From Eustoma russellianum (Eukaryota > Streptophyta > Magnoliopsida > Gentianales > Gentianaceae): 64,000 bases of DNA. Positions within the stretch are counted from its first letter, which is position 1, and every line of letters begins with the position of its first letter. The notes under the pieces were generated by a model. The model did not search any database, had not been told where the DNA came from, and was given only the letters and a program-made list of their open reading frames with translations. Below are positions 56,297 through 64,000 of this stretch, in pieces. The position numbers and the translations under genes are program-made. The stretch is taken from assembly GCA_036186865.1 (NCBI GenBank), contig AP025041.1, positions 43,139,935-43,203,934 of the forward strand, read 5' to 3'.

Positions 56297-57534
56297 TGTT
56301 GGAGACAATCACTCCTGCACTAAGACGCAGTCGTTTAGTGTGTGCGTATGGAAAAATAAAACAAACCCGGGGCGAGTCAAGGACTCTGTCCTTAAGACGT
56401 ATTGCTCCGGTATACTGTGCCCAACCGGTGTGAGCAATCGTCTCCCAGGATACAACGGGTACCTGTTCAGTTGAGCGGCACTCCTGAACTTGAACTCCTT
56501 CGAACGCTAGAGTGTCCTGACTTCTCTTGGACGGTATGCAAGACTCGAGTGCTACGAGTATAGTATGCTACGAATGCTAAAGCAAGTGTGAAATGAATGC
56601 ACCCTTTGCCCTGTTTATATAGGGGAGTCGGTTGGAGAACAAGGTACCGTGACCGTTGGATCAAAACCGAAGTTTGATTTAGGCCGTTAGATTAAAACCT
56701 CCTATCTAGATTAGGAAGGTTTAATCTCAGCCTTTAGATTAAAGATTGATTCGCAGGTTTAAACCTGGAGCGTTAGATGGAAACCATATTCGGTTAAGCG
56801 GTTAAGACAGTTTAAATCTCGGCCGTTAGATCAAAGCTGCCTCCCCACCACCGTTAGATCAAAACAGGTTGATCTTATTTTCAACTGGAGGATAACATTA
56901 GTTTCACGTTTGAAACATAACTGCTTAAACAGAAGAGATTCTGCCCGCTGTCCGACTTCGATCGATCACATCGATCGATCGAAGTGACATCGATCGATCG
57001 ATGTGATCGATCGATGTCGGACAGAGTACTTCAATCGATCACACTGATCGATCTAAGAGACATCGATCGATCGATGTGATCAATCGATGTCCTCTGATCG
57101 TCTTTGATCGATCAATCAGTCGATCGAAGCTTCCTGATCAACTTCGATCGATGACATCGATCGATCAAAGTGACATCGATCGATCGAAGTCATCGATCGA
57201 TGTCCGTCAGAAGCTCTTTTACACCACATGGACGCATCCAACGTGGAATTCCTCCATAAGGGTGACACGTCACCCATCCACAACACTTTCCATCCACTTT
57301 GAGCATTAATTTCACATTCACCCAATACCATAGTTGAGTGATTCCAACATCCTAACATTAACTACTCGTTAAGTAAATAACTAAGGATTCATTAGTTTTC
57401 GATTTCACTATCGGAAACTCATTAAGCTCAAAGTACGTTGCTCAACCAAGTTTTGCAACATCATTAACGGGCCAAAGCCCAAATCTTCCAATCTCCAACA
57501 ATGGGCCAAAGCCCAAACCTTAAACTCTTCAACA
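56297..57534 (-). repeat. Long 3' LTR with ATCGATCG palindromes
   Basis: 1238 bp. The first about 580 bp match the 764-bp LTRs at 3269 and 8709. The rest differs and holds a palindrome block (56948-57205) and, near the end, a doubled GGGCCAAAGCCCAAA (about 57470 and 57503). The end (CAACA, 57534) directly abuts the polypurine tract. On the minus strand the palindromes lie upstream of the TATA box. Confidence 0.85.
56948..57205. repeat. Palindromic ATCGATCG block with a 77-bp near-perfect palindrome
   Basis: 56948-57024 pairs with itself at 36 of 38 positions around a single central base. It runs from CTGTCCGACTTCGATCG to GATGTCGGACAG. Further dyads follow to 57205. Confidence 0.88.
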
Positions 57535-58080
57535 ATCCCCCACATGAAGGGAAATTAATGCAAATGCATATGCAGACTCTGAGGAGAATTCAGACAAGAA
57601 AATATTGCATCAGAAGAGGTAGCTTCTGGCTTTGAACCTTTCTTAGTGATGTACCATCGGATCCACTCGGCTAAGTAGTGACTTGATGTCTTGAACTAGT
57701 CAGCCTTTGTTGTGAACCAAGACAATGATACTCACACAATATTTCCTTTAACACCCTTTTGGTTCTCATGGTTGTGTTCGTTTTGGCCATGAACAACCTG
57801 GTTTCAGAAAGTGTTTTAGAGAAATCTTGCCACCTAGACTTTCTCATAGAAGCGGCCCCACTTCACACTTACATAGGTGATTCCTATCAAGAGTATTCTG
57901 CCATACTCCACTTGACGCATCAAGATATAGGACATCATTAAAAGCCTTAGCGTACCCTAAAATCTCTGCAGACAGCACTTTTATCAGACGGAATGAGCAA
58001 GTGCTAACTGAACCTTCATAACTTAGTTGTCCCATTGAACCAAGATTCTGGGATCTCCAGTCAACAAGGTTGGGTTACCA

Positions 58081-59244
58081 TTACAAAGATTCATGCATTA
58101 TGGGCTTCAATCCCATTCCGTTTGTCAATCTTGACATATGATCTCTAGGCAAGCCTTTTGTAAGCGGATCCGCAAGATTCTCCATTGATTTTATATAATC
58201 TATGGAAATCACGCCATTAGAGATCAACTGTTTAATGGTATTATGTCTTCGACGTATGTGTCGTGACTTACCATTGTAAATGCTGCTTTGCGCACGTCCT
58301 ATAGCTGACTGACTATCACAGTGTATGCTAATAGGAGCGATCGGCTTAGGCCAACACGGAATATCTTCCAGAAAATTCCGAAGCCACTCAGCATCTTCCC
58401 CAGCTTTGTCCAACGCTATAAACTCAGCTTCCATAGTGGACCTAGCTATGCATGTTTGTTTCGTGGATTTCCACGACACAGCAGCACCACCAACAGTGAA
58501 CACGTATCCACTGGTGGACTTCGAGTCCTTACTATCTGATATCCAATTTGCATCGCAGTATCCTTCCAACACTGCTGGATATCTCGTGTAATGTAATCCA
58601 AGATACATTGTGTATTTCAGATACCTCATCACTATGTTAAGAGCTTTCCAATGATCATCACTTGGATTACTGGTAAACCTGCTCAACTTGTTTACTGAAC
58701 AAGCTAAGTCTGGTCTTGTACAATTTGTTATGTACATCAGACTCCCGATTACCTGAGAATATTTCAACTGGGCAACAGGTTCGCCTCGATTTTTCCTTAA
58801 GTGCACACTTAAGTCGAGCGGGGTCTTTACCGGTTTCATATCATCCATATTGAACCGTTTCAGAACTGATTCAATATAGTGAGTTTGTGACAGTATGAGC
58901 CCCTCAGTTACCCTAGAAATCTTAATTCCTAGAATAACATTGGCAACTCCCATGTCCTTCATATCAAAGTTTCGTGTTAACATCTTCTTTGTACTCAAGA
59001 TGATGTCACGAGTACTGACCATGATAAGCATGTCGTCTACATAGAGACATACTATCACAAATGCATTATGTGTGCTCTTAATGTACACACACTTGTCGCA
59101 TTCATTGATCCTGAAGTTATTTGACATCATTACCTGATCAAACTTTAAATGCAATTGCTTAGGTGCTTGTTTAAGTCCGTACAAAGACTTAACAAGTCTA
59201 CATACTTTCCTTTCTTGTCCTGGAACGACAAACCTTTTTGGTTG
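58081..59244 (-). pseudogene. Copia RT C-terminal half and RNase H (5'-truncated)
   Basis: An uninterrupted frame of about 388 codons. It starts within RT (RFVVPGQERKVCRLVKSLYG), includes the catalytic YVDDML and RNase H with DSQSAIG, and ends RLTNGMGLKPIM. Unlike the complete copy it has no internal stop here, but without gag, protease, integrase and the RT N-terminus it is not functional. Confidence 0.9.
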
Positions 59245-59590
59245 AGTATTCAAAGAGAAACACTATTTTCAAAATCAGCAACATTCTGTCCAATTCTGTC
59301 CAGATTGACCATCTAAATCTTTTAATTTGTTTGAAGGGTCAAACGATCTTATTTTTGTCTGATTTTTGGACAGAGTCTTGTTAACTCATTGAAGTTTAAT
59401 TCTGGAAAGTTTCATAATTTTTGGAATTGTGTACAATTATTTGTGAATTTTTGAAAAACGGGTTCTGAATCTGAGTTGGTCTCAGATTCTGTTTTCAAGG
59501 GGATTTTAACAAAGGGTTGTAGTGTAATTTCCGCTAACCACTATTCACCCCCCCCTCTAGTGGTGTTCATTGCAGGTGCACGGTCCAACA
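59245..59590 (+). repeat. Truncated 5' LTR of the second Sirevirus
   Basis: It shares TTCTGGAAAGTTTCATAATT and CTAACCACTATTCACCC with the end of the first element's LTR. Only about 346 of an expected 2.8 kb remain, without the promoter. Confidence 0.8.
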
Positions 59591-59592
59591 TT

Positions 59593-59604
59593 TGGTATCA
59601 GAGC
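59593..59604 (+). promoter_or_regulatory. Primer binding site, initiator-Met tRNA
   Basis: TGGTATCAGAGC two bases after the LTR, identical to the first Sirevirus. Confidence 0.95.
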
Positions 59605-59713
59605 CAGACCAACACCACTCAAAAGAAGCAAGATTCAACACCGTACGAACAATACAAGGCCAAGAAACAACAATTCATAATATACTGCTTGTCTCAAATC
59701 AAAGGTACATACT

Positions 59714-61861
59714 ATGGCTATTGTTTCTCACAAAGGTGAGTTGGAAGGTATGTCCACACAACGCCCTCCTCTTTTTGATGGCAATAATTTTGTTCATTGG
59801 AAACTAAGAATGAGGCTATTCTTAATGGCTATAGACATCGATTTATGGTCTATAGTTGAAGATGGGCCGTACATTCCAATGAAAGTTGTACAAGTTAGTG
59901 GGGTAACTCAAGAGGTTGAAAAATATAAAAGTGAATGGTCATCAGATGATAAAAAGAAAATGTCCATGAATGCTAAAGCTATGCAATTACTTTTGAATGG
60001 ACTTACAACTTCTGAAGCAGGATATGTGTCAAATTGCACAAGTGCACACGACATGTGGAAATCACTTGTATTAAAGCATGAAGGTACTAGTGGTGTTAAA
60101 GAGTCAAAAATAAACATGCTTATGACTGAATTAGAGACTTTCAAAATGTTGCCAAACGAATCCATAACATCTATGGATTTGAGGATTACTAATATTTTCA
60201 ATGCCCTTGAAGCTTTAGGGAAGTCATTTTCGAACAATGAAAAGGTTCAAAAGGTGCTACGAAGTCTCCCTGCTGAATGGGATCCAAAGGTGACTGCAAT
60301 CGAGGAGACAAAGTCAATCACCAAGATGGATGAATTGATCGGGTCTCTTAAAGTCTATGAGGTAAAACTGAACCAACGAAAGTCTGAATCGTCTAAGTCA
60401 TCCAGTAAGTCAATAGCCTTCAAAACAACTGAAACACATGCTAATAACGATGATAGTAATAGTGATACTGAATTAGACGATGACTTGATATTGATTGCTA
60501 GAAAACTTAGAAAGTTTTTCAAACGCCCAAATAGGAATAGACAACATAATTCTTCTTCTTCTTCTTTTTCTCAATCTAAGAAAAATAACACAAACAAATG
60601 GTATAATAAAGAATTAAAGTGTTATGAATGCGGTCAAAAAGGACATATTTCATACGATTGTCCAACAAAGAAAAATAATAATAAAAACAACAATAATAAA
60701 CAAGCCAAGGACAAGGAAGCTCAAACGTCAAAGACAAAGGAGTCTAAGGCAAGAAAAGGGAAACGAGCAATGCAGGTGAGCACATGGAGCGACTCATCCG
60801 ACTCAGAATCCGAAACTGAGGAAGCTCAAGTGTGCTTCGTATCCAACGAGGTATGTTCTTCTTCTGATAGTGATTCTGATAGTGACATGACATTTGATGA
60901 AATGTATGAAGAATTCCTACGAATGCATGCTCACTGTAAGAGGCTCTCTAAAGAAAAGAAGAAACTAGTTGAAGAAAATGACAAGTTGAAGACGTCCAAC
61001 TTGGAATTTTCCGATCAACTAGAATCTCTTAAACAAGAGTCTACTAATACTCTTGATTCTTTAGAGAACAAAATTGAATCATATAGGAAAGATGAACAAA
61101 AGTTACAAATGGAAAATAAAATGTTGAAATCCAAGTTAGAAAGTTGTGAAAATGAAATAGTGCAACTTAAGTCTTCTAAATTTACCTTAGAAAAAATGAT
61201 AGAACAATTTAAATCGGGTGCAAATATGTTAGATACACTTATCTCATCACAAAAGTATGGCAATGATAAAACCGGCCTAGGCTATAAAGAAGAAAACGAA
61301 AAAGTAAATGAAAAGACTAAGTTTGTTTCATCTAGTACAAAGTTGCCATATAATACAAAATCAACTTTGCCTGCTACATCTTCTTCTACACCTTTTTCTA
61401 CTCATATCAAGGCAAAAATACAACACAAACCCACCAATATGCACACGCATAAACATACATCTAGGCCAAATTTTGCATCTAGACAACCTAGAAATCATGC
61501 CTACATGTATACAAATGCAACTAGACCAAATAAAATGCATCCAACTTTTTATGAACCTAAGCATAAGCAACTCTCATACAAGTCTTATAGAAATACACAT
61601 GAATATACATATAGAGCACCATATAAGAAACAAAATCGCATGCCTTATACATATTATAAGATTCGGTCATCCTATAATGATTATCAACCATGGCGCAACA
61701 TGTATAACAATGCATCCTCACTTATGTGGAATAATCATCTATATGCTTATCCTTCTTACTTTAACCATGCTAAAAATGTGCCTAGAAAGTATATTCAAGT
61801 TTGGATACCTAAGGGTTATCTAAACAAGAATAATGCCCCTAACATTCAAGGACCCAAATAA
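59714..61861 (+). CDS. Sirevirus gag with coiled-coil extension
   Basis: 715 residues. A gag domain (about 13-220) is followed by an acidic linker and a CCHC knuckle (CYECGQKGHISYDC) from residue 303, a Lys-rich stretch and a Ser/Asp-rich stretch. A long heptad-like region (about 392-520, for example RLSKEKKKLVEENDKLK) comes before NDKTGLGYKEEN, then a Tyr/His/Lys-rich tail ending near VWIPKGYLNKN. The NDKTGLGY and VWIPKG motifs are typical of Sirevirus gag-pol spacers. The ATG at 59750 (MSTQ) aligns with the first element's start and may be the true one. The TAA at 61859 differs by one base from a Lys codon (AAA); a second stop (TAG, 61889-61891) follows before protease, in the same frame. 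Confidence 0.85.
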   Translation: MAIVSHKGELEGMSTQRPPLFDGNNFVHWKLRMRLFLMAIDIDLWSIVEDGPYIPMKVVQVSGVTQEVEKYKSEWSSDDKKKMSMNAKAMQLLLNGLTTSEAGYVSNCTSAHDMWKSLVLKHEGTSGVKESKINMLMTELETFKMLPNESITSMDLRITNIFNALEALGKSFSNNEKVQKVLRSLPAEWDPKVTAIEETKSITKMDELIGSLKVYEVKLNQRKSESSKSSSKSIAFKTTETHANNDDSNSDTELDDDLILIARKLRKFFKRPNRNRQHNSSSSSFSQSKKNNTNKWYNKELKCYECGQKGHISYDCPTKKNNNKNNNNKQAKDKEAQTSKTKESKARKGKRAMQVSTWSDSSDSESETEEAQVCFVSNEVCSSSDSDSDSDMTFDEMYEEFLRMHAHCKRLSKEKKKLVEENDKLKTSNLEFSDQLESLKQESTNTLDSLENKIESYRKDEQKLQMENKMLKSKLESCENEIVQLKSSKFTLEKMIEQFKSGANMLDTLISSQKYGNDKTGLGYKEENEKVNEKTKFVSSSTKLPYNTKSTLPATSSSTPFSTHIKAKIQHKPTNMHTHKHTSRPNFASRQPRNHAYMYTNATRPNKMHPTFYEPKHKQLSYKSYRNTHEYTYRAPYKKQNRMPYTYYKIRSSYNDYQPWRNMYNNASSLMWNNHLYAYPSYFNHAKNVPRKYIQVWIPKGYLNKNNAPNIQGPK

Positions 61862-61891
61862 AGGGTACCTAAAACTTTGTCTCCATTGTAG

Positions 61892-64000
61892 GAAAAATGC
61901 AAGGAATGCAAGAAAGAGGCAAAGTCAAAGAATCTAAAAACCAAATGGTTTTTAGATAGTGGATGTTCGAGGCATATGACGGGCAACCCCAATCTATTCA
62001 CCGAACTTGAACATATTGATGGTGGAAAGGTAACATTCGGTGACAACAACAAAGGAAAAGTTGTTGGAAAAGGAACAATCGGGGACCCAAACACATTTCA
62101 AATACGAAATGTGTTGCTAGTAAGCAATCTCTCTTATAATTTACTTAGTATTTCTCAACTTATAGATTGTGGTTATAATGTCTCCTTTCTTCCCAATTCT
62201 TGTGATATAATAAATGAAAAAGGAGAAACGGTTTTAAAAGGAAATAGAGATGGAAATATTTATACCCTTACCTTAGATAACATGTTAAATGCTAAGGTTA
62301 AGTGTCTAATATCACATGAATTAGATGTGAATTTATGGCATAGAAGATTAGGCCATATAGGAATTTCAACCATTAGGAAATTATCTAAAAAGAATTTAAT
62401 TAGAGGTATGCCTAAGTTAGACTTAGATAATTTTCAAATGTGTGAAACATGTATTAAGGGAAAACACATTAAAGAAACCTTAAAACCGAAACATGAAGTG
62501 AGTACTAGTCATGTACTAGAATTGCTTCACTTAGACTTATTTGGTCCAAGTAGGACAAGAAGTCTAGGTGGACACTACTATGTGTGTGTCATAGTAGACG
62601 ATTACTCACGCTACACATGGACATTGTTCTTAACACACAAAGACGATGCTCCATTAGCAATCGAAACCCTTATCAAGCAACTTGAAAACATTTACGAAGA
62701 AAATGTCAAAAGAATTAGAAGTGATAGAGGTGGAGAATTTAAAAATAAAGACGTAATCAAATTTTGTGAACTTTATGGAATAAAACATGAATTCTCACCA
62801 CCTAGAACACCACAACTCAATGGAGTTGTTGAACGTAAAAATAGAACGATTCAAGAAGTTGCAAGGACAATGCTGTGTGAAAATAAATTACCTAAGTATT
62901 TATGGGCTGAAGCTGTTAACTGTGCATGTTATATTATAAATAGGCTCACTATTAGAAAGAAATTAAATAAAACGCCTTATGAATTGCTAAACAATAGACA
63001 ACCTAAAATAGATTATCTTAAAGTATTTGGATGTAAATGTTTTGTGCTAAACACTAAGGATAATCTAGATAAATTTGAACAAAAGTCTATTGAATGTATA
63101 TTTGTTGGATATTCAACTAACTCAAGAGCATATAGGTGTTATAATCCTGCATCTAGAAAAATAATTGAATCCATACATGTGAAATTCAATGAAAATGCAT
63201 GCTTTGAAGTTAGTGATAAACATCAACATAAACAAGAAACAAATGTTGAAAATATGTTTGATGATGATGTATTACTTGAGCCTGTACTTGATCATCTAGA
63301 ACCAACTCCCCCTGAACAAGACATGCATGAACCCTTAGATGAAATAAATCAAGAAAATTTGCAATTGGAAGATGATACAACTAATGATCCAATTACATAT
63401 GATAACATTCACACTAATGAAACATTTGAACAAGATGAGGGTGAACCTAGTCAATCTAGGAATTGGTGGCACCCTAGAGAATTAATCATTGGGGATCCAA
63501 GTGTTGGGGTTAGAACACGTAGAAACATAAGTCAACTTGAAGGACATAGCTTAGTCTCACACATAGAACCTAAGAATGTTAAGGAAGCCTTAGGTGACAT
63601 ATCATGGATAGATGCTATGCATGAGGAATTAAATCAATTCACAAGGAACAACGTATGGGACTTAGTACCTAAACCTGAAGACAAGTCTATCATAGGAACT
63701 AAATGGGTCTTTAGGAATAAAATGGATGAACAAGGAAATATTACAAGAAATAAGGCTAGACTAGTCGCACAAGGTTATAATCAACAAGAAGGAATAGATT
63801 ATGAGGAAACCTTTGCACCCGTTGCACGACTAGAAGCAATTAGATTGTTACTTGCGATTGCAAGTCTAAGTAACATTAAACTCTTCCAAATGGATGTCAA
63901 GAGTGCATTCTTAAATGGATACATCCAAGAAGAAGTGTTTGTCAAACAACCCCCTGGATTTGAAGATCCAAAGAATCCTAACCATGTTTACAAGCTTAAG
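61892..64000 (+). CDS. Sirevirus pol, 3' end outside the window
   Basis: The frame, the same as gag, is open from 61892 to the end of the window. It contains the protease DSG (WFLDSGCSRHMTG), LWHRRLGHIG, the integrase core (VIVDDYSRYTW, RSDRGGEF, RTPQLNGVVERKNR) and the start of RT (GTKWVFRNKMDEQGN, FQMDVKSAFLNG, EVFVKQPPGF). The integrase Asp/Glu residues and the early RT motifs are all present; the YVDD box would come just after the edge. No lesion is seen in this part, so this copy is younger or better preserved than the first. Confidence 0.88.

Larger units (their letters stand above)
56297..59244 (-). mobile_element. Truncated copia element, relative of 3269-9472
   Basis: It keeps the 3' LTR (56297-57534), the polypurine tract (57535-57546), the 3' spacer and the 3' half of pol. 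It is cut in RT at about 59244, where DNA of a Sirevirus LTR begins. Similarity to the complete copy is very high in the spacer and RNase H. The left flank splits an Au SINE; no target duplication can be tested because the 5' side is missing. Confidence 0.9.
59245..64000 (+). mobile_element. Second Sirevirus-type element, cut at both window-side ends
   Basis: A remnant of the 5' LTR (59245-59590), primer site, gag and pol continue past the window. It is a related subfamily of 26023-36430: gag starts and pol are alike, but the LTR shares only its last about 200 bp in recognisable form. The 5' LTR is truncated by the junction at 59244. Confidence 0.92.

Overview
The window is nuclear DNA from a flowering plant, almost certainly a eudicot. 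The evidence is a self-incompatibility S1-type secreted protein gene, Ty1/copia elements primed by initiator-Met tRNA (Sirevirus type), Au-type SINEs, an RTE-type LINE and hAT/PIF-type MITEs, all in AT-rich DNA. The species cannot be named from the sequence. Ten N mark an assembly gap at 16848-16857.

Most of the window is nested transposable elements. Ordinary genes are few. There is a secreted S1-family protein at 1503-1943 (+). There is a possible gene 5' end running off the left edge at 1-158 (-). There are three dispersed copies of a small serine-rich protein family that I cannot name: 10411-10620, 40487-40741 and 54890-55398, all minus strand. They share a promoter module, and the third copy is split by a hAT MITE.

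Layout: 1-3.0 kb gene space with SINEs. 3.0-9.8 kb, a complete copia element (3269-9472, minus, target duplication ATATC) inserted in the 3' part of an RTE LINE. 9.8-13.5 kb, SINEs and the first small gene. 13.5-20.1 kb, a solo copia LTR, a 250-bp direct repeat around a 760-bp segment, the gap with a duplicated gene fragment, and a long LTR-like segment with two arrays. 20.2-23.6 kb, a decayed copia pol. 24-25 kb, a hAT MITE and a SINE. 26023-36430, a complete Sirevirus-type copia (plus, target duplication AGTTC). 36.4-41.2 kb, LTR-like repeats, SINEs, a second solo copia LTR and the second small gene. 41.6-43.9 kb, a decayed RTE LINE. 44-53 kb, LTR fragments, SINEs, a solo LTR nested in a SINE, and a foldback MITE. 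53-56.3 kb, PIF-like, foldback and hAT MITEs around the broken third small gene. 56297-59244, a truncated second copy of the first copia family. 59245-64000, a second Sirevirus-type element running off the right edge.

Three signals stand out. The complete minus-strand copia has no recognisable tRNA primer site; the bases next to its 5' LTR are instead complementary over 14 nt to a site inside its own LTR. Long palindromes built from ATCGATCG sit in the promoter part of three copia-type LTRs and also in an unrelated LTR-like segment. The small-gene family keeps a promoter module that has been duplicated in one copy and hit by three transposons in another.
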